From JALZVT01 sp039029135 (GTDB lineage: Bacteria; Pseudomonadota; Gammaproteobacteria; Pseudomonadales; Azotimanducaceae), in NCBI GenBank assembly GCA_039029135.1, contig JBCCGT010000001.1:62001-126000 (forward strand): DNA of 64,000 nt. Reading direction: 5' to 3'. Shown here piece after piece: positions 42,076-50,290 of the stretch (position 1 is the stretch's first letter; every line of letters starts with the position of its first letter). The notes under the pieces are model-generated. The model had not been told where the DNA came from, ran no database searches, and worked only from the letters and a program-made list of their open reading frames with translations. Made by a program: the position numbers and the translations under genes.

Positions 42076-42851
42076 GCGACGCGGCCATAGCCGACGTCGG
42101 CGACGGAGCGAACGACGCGACGAACGGCATCGATCTGCATGAACGGCGCGAGCGCGTGTTCCTCGTGTTGGCCGGTTTTTTCCTATGCGCGATGACGATG
42201 CTCAATATTCTCGGCATCACACGCTTCATACAGCTTGGCCCGCTGTCGCTCGCGGTCGGCGTCCTGCCCTATCCGCTCACGTTTCTGTGCACCGACCTGA
42301 TATCGGAGCTGTACGGCCGGGCGCGCGCGAACTTCCTGGTCTGGGTCGGGCTGGGTCTGAACTTTTTTATCCTGGCGTTCATGTGGCTCGGCAACGCGCT
42401 GCCGGCCGGGGACGCTCAGGCGCCCTGGCAGGCGCTCACACTCGCCCAGGAGATCAGCACGCCCAGCGGCGCGACGCTAAGCGGCCAGATCGAGCTGTTT
42501 ACCCTGATCTATGCCTGCACCTCGGGCGCGGTGTTCGCCTCGATGCTGGCCTACATCGCCGCCCAGTTTTGCGACGTCCAGCTCTTTCACTTCTTCAAGA
42601 AGCTGACGCGCGGCAAGCACCTGTGGCTGCGCAACAACTTCTCGACGCTGATCAGCCAGATGGTGGATTCCTTCATGGTGATCACCGTGACCTTTGGCGC
42701 CGCCTATCTCGCGGGCGACTTTACGGTGGGCGCGCTGTTCGGCCTCATGGTCAGCAACTACGGTTTCAAGATGGTCGTGGCGCTGCTGGACACGATTCCG
42801 TTCTACTACCTGACTCATAAACTTAGGCGCTATCTGCAAATCGACACCTAG
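42072..42851 (+). CDS. yhhQ: Queuosine precursor transporter family (YhhQ/VUT)
   Basis: The 259-residue membrane protein matches the vitamin uptake transporter/DUF165 family: NILGITRFIQLGPL, VGVLPYPLTFLCTDLISELYG (the TD..SE.YG hallmark, about residues 70-90), then about five more helices and MVVALLDTIPFYYLTH. E. coli YhhQ takes up preQ0/preQ1. It overlaps the SDR stop by 4 nt, so it shares an operon with the pterin enzyme and SDR. An acidic N-terminal tail of about 25 residues precedes the first helix. Confidence 0.9.
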   Translation: MSDAAIADVGDGANDATNGIDLHERRERVFLVLAGFFLCAMTMLNILGITRFIQLGPLSLAVGVLPYPLTFLCTDLISELYGRARANFLVWVGLGLNFFILAFMWLGNALPAGDAQAPWQALTLAQEISTPSGATLSGQIELFTLIYACTSGAVFASMLAYIAAQFCDVQLFHFFKKLTRGKHLWLRNNFSTLISQMVDSFMVITVTFGAAYLAGDFTVGALFGLMVSNYGFKMVVALLDTIPFYYLTHKLRRYLQIDT

Positions 42852-42859
42852 CGCGGCGC

Positions 42860-43429
42860 TCATCGTCCCATCCCGTAGAACTCATCGTTCGGTCGCATGC
42901 CCGTCATGTTCGCCATGCGATTGCTGAGCGCGAACAGCGCCGCGACCCCGCCGATATCCCAGATATCATCGTCGCTGAAGCCCGCGTCGCGCATCGCATC
43001 GAGATCTTCGGGCTCGATCGCAGCACCCCCATCAGCAACCTGCAAGGCAAAATCCAGCATCAGCTTCTGCCGCGGCGTGATGTCGGCCTTCAGATAGTTG
43101 ACCGCGATCTGGTCGGCCAGCAGCGGATTCTTCGCGCGTATGCGCAGGATCGCGCCGTGCGCGACGACGCAGTAGTGGCAGCTATTGGCGCTGGAGGTCG
43201 CGACGACGATCATCTCGCGTTCAGCCTTGGTCAGGCCGCTGTCGCGTTCCATTAGCGCGTCGTGATAGGCGAAGAACGCGCGAAACTCCTCGGGCCGACG
43301 CGCGAACGCGAGAAACACGTTCGGGACAAAGCCGGACTTCTCCTGGATCGCCTCGATGCGTTCGCGAATGTCCGCGGGCATGTCTTCGAGGGCCGGAACG
43401 GAAAAGCGGCTGATGGGCTGGTCGGTCAT
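42860..43429 (-). CDS. Peroxidase-related AhpD/carboxymuconolactone decarboxylase-like protein
   Basis: The 189-residue protein has the AhpD-type redox motif in SCHYCVVAHGA: C84, C87 and H91. The N-terminal LEDMPADIRERIEAI and SGFVPNVFLAFARRPE segments mark the uncharacterised-peroxidase-related subgroup. It probably reduces hydroperoxides with a thiol cofactor. Its ATG overlaps the stop of the upstream PhyH gene by 4 nt (ATGA), so both are one operon. It is convergent with yhhQ (9 bp between stops). Confidence 0.9.
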   Translation of the reverse strand: MTDQPISRFSVPALEDMPADIRERIEAIQEKSGFVPNVFLAFARRPEEFRAFFAYHDALMERDSGLTKAEREMIVVATSSANSCHYCVVAHGAILRIRAKNPLLADQIAVNYLKADITPRQKLMLDFALQVADGGAAIEPEDLDAMRDAGFSDDDIWDIGGVAALFALSNRMANMTGMRPNDEFYGMGR

Positions 43430-44274
43430 GCGCGTTGCCTCTGTCTGGATTCGATGTCTTCCGGCAGGCGGGCGATACGGCGCACCTCGCCGGTTTTCAG
43501 GGCCGGCTTGACGCCGGCCTGATAGGTCGCGATCAGCGCGCGGCGCTGCGTGTTCGACGCGTTCGGGCGTGAGCCGTGAATGAGCTGGGGATGGAAGACG
43601 ATGAGATCGCCCGCCCCTACCTCGATGTCCACAACGTCGGCATCGCGAATGAAGCGATCGTGCGTATAGAAGCCTTCGAGCTGAGAGCCGTCTTCGCGCC
43701 CGGGCAAGCGCCCCTGTAGATGGCTGCGGCGCACGACGCGCAGACAGCCATTGCCCCTGTCCGCTGCGTCCAGCGCGATCATCACGTTCGGCAAGTTGTC
43801 GACATCATCGTGGTCATGCATCCAATAGGGCGCGTCCTGGTGCCAGCCGAACCCCGAGCCCTCGAGCGGGCGCTTCAGATTAAGCTTGATCGTCCACAGC
43901 GATAGTTCCTGTGTCCCCAAAAGCTGCTGCATGGGTATCGCAATACGCGGGTCATCAAGCAATGCGTCGATCTCAGGTTCCAGGTCATGTACCGGCTCGA
44001 TCACCCGCAGCGTCTGGCTATCCTCGTGGTGCTCAAACTGCACGGTCGTGTGGCCGATATCGACGAACCGATTGCCGTCGAGATGATAGGTCCGAGCGGC
44101 CGATTTCTCGGCGATCCGCTGCAGCGTCGACGTGCCCACGCGCTCGACCGCGTCGCGCAGCGCGGCTGTCTCGTGCGCGCTCAGGGCACCCGCGCGCACG
44201 CACCAGCCCTCGCGACGGTAGTCGCGCACCTCCGCATCACCCAGCCTGGCCGCACTCTTCTTCATGCGACGCAT
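43426..44274 (-). CDS. Phytanoyl-CoA dioxygenase (PhyH) family protein
   Basis: The 282-residue Fe(II)/2-oxoglutarate oxygenase has the facial triad HxD in GFGWHQDAPYW (H145, D147) and the distal His in PQLIHGSRPN with the 2-oxoglutarate Arg. The N-terminal YRREGWCVRAGALS segment is typical of PhyH. It hydroxylates an aliphatic substrate that cannot be named. ATG 44274 (or 44265) lies 59 bp from the start of a second, divergent PhyH gene; the downstream AhpD-like gene is translationally coupled. Confidence 0.88.
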   Translation of the reverse strand: MRRMKKSAARLGDAEVRDYRREGWCVRAGALSAHETAALRDAVERVGTSTLQRIAEKSAARTYHLDGNRFVDIGHTTVQFEHHEDSQTLRVIEPVHDLEPEIDALLDDPRIAIPMQQLLGTQELSLWTIKLNLKRPLEGSGFGWHQDAPYWMHDHDDVDNLPNVMIALDAADRGNGCLRVVRRSHLQGRLPGREDGSQLEGFYTHDRFIRDADVVDIEVGAGDLIVFHPQLIHGSRPNASNTQRRALIATYQAGVKPALKTGEVRRIARLPEDIESRQRQRA

Positions 44275-44333
44275 TATGCCGCAGCACGCCCGCCGGACGC
44301 CGCGGGTGTATGCTGGCGGCGAGGAGGGGCCCC

Positions 44334-45344
44334 GTGAGAAACATCAGCATCAGATACGCGCAGGTGCCGCGGCTGGACGCGGGTTCGGCAGAGTCTGTCG
44401 CCTACCTGGAGGAGCACGGCTACGTCGTCATCCGCAGCGCGCTGACAACCGATCAGGCAGGAACCGCGATCGAGCTACTGTGGGACTATCTGGAGGGCCT
44501 CGGCACCGGCATCGACCGCAACGACTGCGACACCTGGGACGATGACCGATGGCCCACCGCGGTGCACGGCGGCATCCTGCCGAGCCACGGCATCGGCCAC
44601 AGCGCGGCCCAGTGGTTCATCCGCGATGTGGCCGCGGTGCAGGACAGCTTCGCGGCCATCTGGGACACGAACGATCTGCTGACCAGCTTCGACGGCGTGA
44701 CCATCTGGCGGCCTTGGCGCCACAACTCGGCCTGGCGCACCAACGACGGACCGAGCTGGCTGCACATCGATCAGCACCCGATCGGCCGGCCGGGCAAGCA
44801 CTGCGTGCAGGGTTTGGTGAATCTGCTACCAACCTCGCCGTCTACCGGCGGCAATGTCGTTGTTCCCGGCAGCCATCGCCGCTTCGCAAGCATCCCGACG
44901 GACTACGTGGCCCGCCTCGCCCGCATACACTCCAGCATCGATCACTTCCGGTTTCCGAACGACGATCCGCTGCTCGCCAACACCCAGCCGATACAGGCGC
45001 ACATGGAGGCCGGCGACATGCTGCTGTGGGACTCGCGCACGATTCACTGCAGTGGGCCCGGCAGCGAAACGCCGCCCGACGACAAACAGCTGCTGCGGGC
45101 GGCCAGCCTGATCTGCATGATGCCGCGCAGCAAATCCAATCCAGAAGTTATCGAGCGGCGCAAACGCGCGGTCGCGGATCGCACATCGACGACCAACTGG
45201 AGCGACGTGTTCGTCAATGCCGACGAGTTTCCGCAGATCACGGCAGTCGAAGATCGACACAAATATCAGTGGCCGCCGGTGCCTGAGCTAAACCGGCGCC
45301 AGAAGGAACTGGCGGGTTGGAGTCCATTCGAGCTCGACGAATAG
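44334..45344 (+). CDS. Second PhyH-like Fe(II)/2-oxoglutarate dioxygenase
   Basis: The 336-residue protein begins at GTG 44334, with GGAGGGG just upstream. The oxygenase core shows HxD in SWLHIDQHP (H144, D146) and the third ligand H238 in SRTIHCSGPG. The N-terminal YLEEHGYVVIRSALT segment is typical of the PhyH fold. The C-terminal tail (about 260-336) is long and basic, with the WPPVPELNRRQKELAG end. It shares little with the other PhyH protein, so the pair is not a recent duplication. The substrate is unknown. Confidence 0.85.
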   Translation: MRNISIRYAQVPRLDAGSAESVAYLEEHGYVVIRSALTTDQAGTAIELLWDYLEGLGTGIDRNDCDTWDDDRWPTAVHGGILPSHGIGHSAAQWFIRDVAAVQDSFAAIWDTNDLLTSFDGVTIWRPWRHNSAWRTNDGPSWLHIDQHPIGRPGKHCVQGLVNLLPTSPSTGGNVVVPGSHRRFASIPTDYVARLARIHSSIDHFRFPNDDPLLANTQPIQAHMEAGDMLLWDSRTIHCSGPGSETPPDDKQLLRAASLICMMPRSKSNPEVIERRKRAVADRTSTTNWSDVFVNADEFPQITAVEDRHKYQWPPVPELNRRQKELAGWSPFELDE

Positions 45345-45475
45345 CTGCAACAGTTGGCATCTCATGGCAAATACTCGCTGGCTGTTCGAGAGCGGACGAC
45401 AATGAGGCGCGAGCCACTTCATCACAGCGCAACCCATCACTGGCCTTGATGCATGCGCGGACGGCGGGACAAACC

Positions 45476-45925
45476 ATGAACAGCATCATTGCCAAAGCTC
45501 AGGCCATCGTGCGAGCGGCTCCGTCAGACGTCTTTGATGCCTTCGTTGACGCTCAAACAACGAGCAAGTTTTGGTTTACTCGCCGAGACACTGGGTTGGA
45601 AGTAGGCAAAACTGTGCACTGGTATGTAGGTACCGAAAAAGACGCCTACGCCATTGAAGTCAGGGTAAAGGAACTCGTGAAGCCCGAGTCAATATTGATC
45701 GAATGGTGGGGAAGTGACCAATTTACGGAAGTGCTCTGGCAGATTGTGGAGACCGAGGACGGGAATACAAGACTGACTATTGAAGAAAGCGGGTTCGAGG
45801 GTACGACGGATGAAATTGTTTCGAACGGGCTAGATTCTACCGGCGGATTCAACCAGGTGATTATCGCGCTTAAGGCACTTCTCGAACATCAGGCGGTTAT
45901 CAACGTAGTCGCCGACCACGCTTGA
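45476..45925 (+). CDS. SRPBCC/AHSA1-family protein
   Basis: The 149-residue START-like protein has the AHSA1-type N-terminus (AIVRAAPSDVFDAFVDAQTTSKF) and the WGSDQFTEVLWQIVETEDGNTRL strand region, with a C-terminal helix (GFNQVIIALKALLEHQ). Such proteins bind small hydrophobic ligands or proteins and often sit beside regulators. ATG 45476; ATG 45446 upstream is possible. Base composition changes here: this gene and the next three (minus strand) are visibly lower in G+C than their surroundings. Confidence 0.85.
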   Translation: MNSIIAKAQAIVRAAPSDVFDAFVDAQTTSKFWFTRRDTGLEVGKTVHWYVGTEKDAYAIEVRVKELVKPESILIEWWGSDQFTEVLWQIVETEDGNTRLTIEESGFEGTTDEIVSNGLDSTGGFNQVIIALKALLEHQAVINVVADHA

Positions 45926-46081
45926 GTATGCAGCTGCTTTCGGTTGGTTCCAGCCAAAGGCTGAGCGAGCCGCATAGACTATCCGATGCCTGAAATAGAA
46001 GAGGCAGATGTTCTGCGTTATCTGCAGCCGAGCAACGCTTCCTAACCCAAAGCACTCATTCGCAGTGAAAGCCAATTTGAA

Positions 46082-47284
46082 TTAGCGGCTACTGTGAGTG
46101 CGGATTTTCAAGACGCTCGCTAGAGCGAATGCCAGACTAGCCATCACACCGAACGCAACGAGCGCAGCCATCAGTGTCTGGTAGCCTCCGAACGCAGCCC
46201 AGATAAGGGCAGCAATTGTTGGACCAAAGGCTTGTAGAACGGCCCTCGGCACGTTCAGCATCCCATTGATGAGTCCGTAGGAGGTTCGACTCATCAGTTC
46301 GGGCACAGCCATTCCGAAAACGATTGTCATCACACCAGCAGCAGCGCCGTAGGCCACGATACTGATTCCAAGCCAAACGGCGCTTTCCGGAAAGACAACC
46401 ACTAGAAGCAGAGCGGTCGGTATGACAGTAAACACTACGCGACCAATAAGGATAACATTCGTGTTCTGAAAGAACTTTAACAAAACTCGGCCAACGACTT
46501 GAGCGGGTCCCAGCAACGCGAGCAAGAAGACCGCGTTGTCTTTAGTTAAGCCATTTTCAAGCAGCATGGGATAAAGATGAAATCGAAAGGCGTTCTCGAG
46601 CAACGCGTAGGCAGAAACGCTGATCACCAGCGCCCAGAAAACTGGCTGAGATAGCGTCCAACCTGCAACGCCTGTTGGGCTTTTTTCGCGTTCAGGATTA
46701 GACAGAAACTCCCCTTCATGGGTTTCGCCATGCGGCAGGAGCGAGTAGAGACCTCCGCACACAAAGATGTTGATGGCACCGAGTACGATGAGGATGGTTC
46801 TCCAATCGAGGTAGACCAGAAGTAGCTCGATTAGTGGAATGAACAACGTGCTCGCAAAACCACCCCACAAGGTCAGTGTGGTGATATAGCCGCGTGTCTG
46901 TTCAGGCTCGTAGTGGCGAGCAAACACCGCAAACATAGCGGTATACAGAACGGCTGCTTGAAGTAGCCCGATGCCAGAAAAGGTCAAATAGAATTGGGTG
47001 ACTGTGCTGACTTGTGACCAGACTAGAAACAGCACACCGGCTGCAATCGACCCACCAACCATCACTGTTCGACCAAGGCCTTTGTCGATAAGAGTACCAA
47101 TGGGCACTGCCGCAACCGCAGCCAACAGAAGTCCAACAGTTAAGGCGCCGTAGATTTCACTACGAGCCCATGCGAGAGACTCTTCCATGGCCGCTGCCAT
47201 TTGGGGAAACGCGTAGTACAGCGTTCCCCAGGAGCAGATTTGGGCGAGCCCAAACGCCGACAATCGCCAACGACTTAGCAGCAT
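46082..47284 (-). CDS. MFS transporter (possible arsenical or toxic-compound exporter)
   Basis: The 400-residue carrier has about 12 helices in two halves, with the MFS loop segment GTLIDKGLGR between helices 2 and 3 and a short central loop (GETHEGEFLSNPEREKSP). Size and operon context resemble MFS exporters found in arsenic resistance operons, but this is inferred from neighbours. Its ATG overlaps the end of the flavoprotein gene by 10 nt, so it is the last gene of the padR operon. Codon use is more A/T-rich than in the flanking genes. Confidence 0.85.
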   Translation of the reverse strand: MLLSRWRLSAFGLAQICSWGTLYYAFPQMAAAMEESLAWARSEIYGALTVGLLLAAVAAVPIGTLIDKGLGRTVMVGGSIAAGVLFLVWSQVSTVTQFYLTFSGIGLLQAAVLYTAMFAVFARHYEPEQTRGYITTLTLWGGFASTLFIPLIELLLVYLDWRTILIVLGAINIFVCGGLYSLLPHGETHEGEFLSNPEREKSPTGVAGWTLSQPVFWALVISVSAYALLENAFRFHLYPMLLENGLTKDNAVFLLALLGPAQVVGRVLLKFFQNTNVILIGRVVFTVIPTALLLVVVFPESAVWLGISIVAYGAAAGVMTIVFGMAVPELMSRTSYGLINGMLNVPRAVLQAFGPTIAALIWAAFGGYQTLMAALVAFGVMASLAFALASVLKIRTHSSR

Positions 47285-48600
47285 TTACAGCACGTCGCAG
47301 AGACAGCCTCCACAATCGAAGTGCCAGCTTCTGCCGCATCTTGGATGCTGGCCGAACACACGCCCGTAGCCGGAAGATCGAGTTCTGCGCGAAGTGCTGC
47401 CTCGCAGTTTCCGACGAGGTGATCCGCGATCGAGCGTACTTGCTCATAGCCGGTCTTCATCAGGAACGTCGGCGCCCGGCCATAGGCCTTCATGCCCACG
47501 ACGTAGAAGTTCTCGTCGGTGTGGGTCAGTTCTTTCACACCGTGCGGCGGAACCGTGCCGCAGGAGTGCAAGTTCGGGTCGATTAGCGGCGCCAGCAAAC
47601 GGGGCGCCTCCACCACACTATCCAGATCGAGTCTCAGCTCCCGCAACATGTCGAGGTGAGGGCGGAAGCCTGTCGTCACCACAATGCGATCTACTTCTAC
47701 AGAGCGCTCAACTCCATCCACGAGCACGTCAATATTCGTACCCGTGTCGGTACCATCGATTCGGAGCACTCTAGCGGGTGCGAGGATTTCTAAAGCGCCT
47801 GCTTCAAGAGCTTCTTTGATTGCGCTTCCCAGTGCGCCTCGGGCGGGCAGATCGTCATTGATCCCGCCGCCAACAAGCCGATCAGCATTTTGGCTACGCC
47901 AGCCCCAGAGCAACCGCGTTTCCGGATGCTCCGCCTTCAGCTTCAACGTATCCAGAATGACACTGGCGGCGGAGTGTCCTGCGCCCAGGACGAATGTGCG
48001 TTGATCCACATAGTCGGCCTGGTCTTTGCCCAGCACATCCGGAATGCCGTAAGTGATCCTCTCGGCGAACTTTTCTTCACCCGGTACGGGGACACCGTTC
48101 ACACCGATGGGATTGGGATTCGACCACGTGCCCGTGGCGTCGATGACGGCATCAGCCTTAAGAACATACTCGCGCTGATCGTCCATCCTATAGTGCACTA
48201 CGAAAGGCACGTCATTGCGACCTTCGGAGACCGACTTACTAACACCATCCTTCGTGATCGAGGTGACCATCGCGCCGTAGCGCACCTGATTACTGAAGTA
48301 AGCGGCGGCCGGCTTCAAGTACTCGTCTACGATTTCGGATCCGACGGGAACGCTGTCCTCATCCGGGTGCTGCCAGCCGGTCGATCTGAGCAGTTCAACC
48401 ATGGCCGAGTCCGTCACATAGCGCCACGGGGTGAACACACGTACGTGGCCCCACTGTTGAATGGCCGCACCGGCTTGCGAACCCTTCTCAAGCACGACCG
48501 GCTTCAGCCCTCTCACCGTCAGATGAGCGGCGGCAGCTAGTCCAACCGGGCCTGCTCCGACCACGACAACTGATTTCTGATTTCGCGATACGTTATTCAA
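47275..48600 (-). CDS. FAD/NAD(P)-dependent oxidoreductase with C-terminal Cys cluster
   Basis: The 441-residue flavoprotein has FAD motif VVVVGAGPVGLAAAAHL, ATG-type motif VIDATGTWSNPNPIG, and a second dinucleotide site FVLGAGHSAASVILD, the plan of flavin-containing monooxygenase/thioredoxin reductase-like enzymes. It ends in CCKCC, after a further Cys. I start it at TTG 48600: GGAG is 6 nt upstream and the first residues lead straight to the Rossmann strand; the frame extends 80 codons upstream through the padR gene end, which is not coding-like. Similar flavoproteins occur in ars operons (ArsO type). It lies 46 bp after padR and overlaps the MFS gene. Confidence 0.88.
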   Translation of the reverse strand: MNNVSRNQKSVVVVGAGPVGLAAAAHLTVRGLKPVVLEKGSQAGAAIQQWGHVRVFTPWRYVTDSAMVELLRSTGWQHPDEDSVPVGSEIVDEYLKPAAAYFSNQVRYGAMVTSITKDGVSKSVSEGRNDVPFVVHYRMDDQREYVLKADAVIDATGTWSNPNPIGVNGVPVPGEEKFAERITYGIPDVLGKDQADYVDQRTFVLGAGHSAASVILDTLKLKAEHPETRLLWGWRSQNADRLVGGGINDDLPARGALGSAIKEALEAGALEILAPARVLRIDGTDTGTNIDVLVDGVERSVEVDRIVVTTGFRPHLDMLRELRLDLDSVVEAPRLLAPLIDPNLHSCGTVPPHGVKELTHTDENFYVVGMKAYGRAPTFLMKTGYEQVRSIADHLVGNCEAALRAELDLPATGVCSASIQDAAEAGTSIVEAVSATCCKCC

Positions 48601-48646
48601 TTCGATCTCCAATGCATTGATGCTCGATGTATAAATCCAAATTTTT

Positions 48647-49006
48647 TTACGCGGCCACGCAGCAGGTTTGAAGACAGGCCGTAACCTTCTGCCACTCAGC
48701 CAGTCCCACGTTGTAAGCCCGACGGCCTCTATCCGTAATGGTGTAGACCTTACGCACCCGCCCGGAAATAGTTTCCGAATGCACGGTGACGTAACCGCCT
48801 TGCGCAAACTGCTTGAGCACGGGGTAGATTGTCCCTTCACCAGGGGAGCAAAAGCCTTGAGTACGCTGCTCGACTTCTGCCGTAACGTCGTAGCCGTGCA
48901 AAGGTCGCTCAGTCAGAGCACAGAGGATGAAGAACTTCGACATGCTCATCCGAATGGTGCTATTCCAGTAGCGCGGGTCTTCAAAATCGGGAATTTTCTT
49001 CGTCAT
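48647..49006 (-). CDS. PadR-family transcriptional regulator with C-terminal cysteines
   Basis: The 119-residue regulator has the PadR winged helix: FFILCALTERPLHGYDV (helix 1), SPGEGTIYPVLKQFAQGGYV (recognition helix and wing) and RRAYNVGLAEW (dimer helix). It carries C29, C53 and, at the end, C111, C115 and C116 (ACLQTCCVAA). Cysteines in these places could sense As(III), other thiophilic metals or electrophiles (inference). It is the first gene of the operon and probably autoregulates. ATG 49006 lies only 7 nt after the -10 box, so the mRNA may be leaderless; ATG 48943 or 48949 would be the alternatives. Confidence 0.88.
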   Translation of the reverse strand: MTKKIPDFEDPRYWNSTIRMSMSKFFILCALTERPLHGYDVTAEVEQRTQGFCSPGEGTIYPVLKQFAQGGYVTVHSETISGRVRKVYTITDRGRRAYNVGLAEWQKVTACLQTCCVAA

Positions 49007-49013
49007 GGAGCCA

Positions 49014-49041
49014 ATTTATACCTCGGTCATCGAGGTGTCAA
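49014..49041 (-). promoter_or_regulatory. padR operon promoter with operator in the spacer
   Basis: On the minus strand TTGACA (49036-49041) is followed by CCTCGATGACCGAGG and then TATAAAT (49014-49020). The spacer is exactly an inverted repeat, CCTCG-ATGAC-CGAGG (49021-49035). A repressor bound there would block RNA polymerase. The 15-bp spacing is short (consensus is 17), as in promoters of MerR-type systems, but it can be read as 16-17 bp with a shifted -10. Confidence 0.65.
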
Positions 49042-49165
49042 TTCGTGCTTCCTCTTCCTCGGCACAAATTGGTCCGCTTTTAGCCTTTCCAAGCCGGAAT
49101 GCGTTCTCCCTGGCCGCGTTCCTGAGTGCCGGCTTTGAAGCTTAGGCAACCAACTAGGGCGCTGT

Positions 49166-49243
49166 CTGATAGGTCGCATGAGCTACTACACAAAACCGGG
49201 CGCAGTGCTGATCGGACGTCGCATGTCACCTCCGACCTATCAG
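49166..49243. repeat. 78-bp element with 11-bp perfect terminal inverted repeats
   Basis: CTGATAGGTCG (49166-49176) and CGACCTATCAG (49233-49243) are perfect inverted repeats 56 bp apart. The internal sequence has no family-like ORF. It lies at the junction where the lower-G+C block ends. It could be a MITE-like remnant, an attachment scar or a long hairpin. Confidence 0.5.
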
Positions 49244-49271
49244 TGCTAGCGCGCCTCGCGTAGGCGCGGCG

Positions 49272-50276
49272 TCATCCTCGCAGCAACAGGTGCTCGTTCA
49301 CGCAGTTCTGCAGCCGCCCGCCGTCGAGGTACTCGATCGCTACGTGGACGCCCTTGGCGCGCATGTCGCGCATGCTCTCCGGTGTATAGAACGCAGAGTG
49401 CGGCGTCAGCAGCAGTCGGTCCTTTACCCACTCCTCGTCGCGGGACCAGGCCGACAGCAACGGATGGTTGGGATCGGCCGGTTCGACGGGCAGCACGTCC
49501 AGACCCACGGCCTGCACCTGATCGTTGCGCAGCGCATCGTGCAGCGCATCCAGATCGATGATCGGACCGCGCGCCGTGTTGATCAGCACCATGCCCGGCT
49601 TCGCGTGCGCGAACGCGTCTGCGTTCAGCAGCTTTTCGGTTTCGGTAGACAACGGTACGTGGACGCTCAGCACGTCGCTCGCCGCCATCAGCGCCTGCAG
49701 GCTGTCCAGCCGCTCGACGCCGAGCGCGAGGTCAGAGCCGTTCGGCAGATAGGGGTCGAAAAACACCACCCGCATGCCGAACGCCTTGGCGCGCAGCGCC
49801 GCGGCGGTGCCGATACGTCCGAGCCCCAGGACGCCGAACGTGCAGTCGGACAGACGCTTTCCAAAAGGATTCAGCGCGGGACGCCAGTTGCCCTTGATGT
49901 CCGCCTTGAGTTCGCGGGTGTGAAAGGTGATGCCTTTCATCAGTGACATCATCAGCGCCAGCGCGTGATCGGCGACTTCCTGAGTACCGTAGTCAGGCAC
50001 ATTGCACACCGGTATGCCCAACTCGCCCCAAACGGACAGATCGATGTTGTCGAAGCCGACCTTGGGGGTAATGAATATCCGACAGCGACTTAGCTTGGCG
50101 CGGTGCTCCTCAGGGATGTCGAGCGTCGATACGACGACGTCACACGCGGCCCACTGCTCGTCGCTGACGTCGGCAAAGCGATCGACGAACACGGCGCTGT
50201 GTTCCCCCGCGGCGTCCAGCTCGATGTGTCGGTCGTCGGGCCAGCGCATCGTTGGCCAAAGAATGTTGTAAGTCAT
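49272..50276 (-). CDS. D-isomer-specific 2-hydroxyacid dehydrogenase (CtBP-like)
   Basis: The 334-residue NAD-dependent enzyme has the family motif VLGLGRIGTAAALRAKAFGM, then FFDPYLP, VHVPLSTETEKLLNAD, KPGMVLINTARGPIIDLDAL (catalytic Arg), DVLPVEP (Glu) and LLTPHSAF (His). The N-terminal FITPKVGFDNIDLSVWGELG supports C-terminal-binding-protein-like dehydrogenases. ATG 50276 has GGGAGG upstream. The substrate could be a phosphoglycerate-like or glyoxylate-type acid; this cannot be resolved. It is downstream of the LLM flavoenzyme, separated by a small tandem repeat. Confidence 0.92.
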   Translation of the reverse strand: MTYNILWPTMRWPDDRHIELDAAGEHSAVFVDRFADVSDEQWAACDVVVSTLDIPEEHRAKLSRCRIFITPKVGFDNIDLSVWGELGIPVCNVPDYGTQEVADHALALMMSLMKGITFHTRELKADIKGNWRPALNPFGKRLSDCTFGVLGLGRIGTAAALRAKAFGMRVVFFDPYLPNGSDLALGVERLDSLQALMAASDVLSVHVPLSTETEKLLNADAFAHAKPGMVLINTARGPIIDLDALHDALRNDQVQAVGLDVLPVEPADPNHPLLSAWSRDEEWVKDRLLLTPHSAFYTPESMRDMRAKGVHVAIEYLDGGRLQNCVNEHLLLRG

Positions 50277-50290
50277 GCTCGCCTCCCTTT

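Noticed and set aside
48601..48840. Longer N-terminus for the Cys-tailed flavoprotein
   Set aside because: It would overlap the end of padR and has no ribosome site; TTG 48600 has GGAG at 6 nt.
49179..49250. 23-codon open frame inside the 78-bp inverted-repeat element
   Set aside because: Too short, no ribosome site and no resemblance to known peptides.
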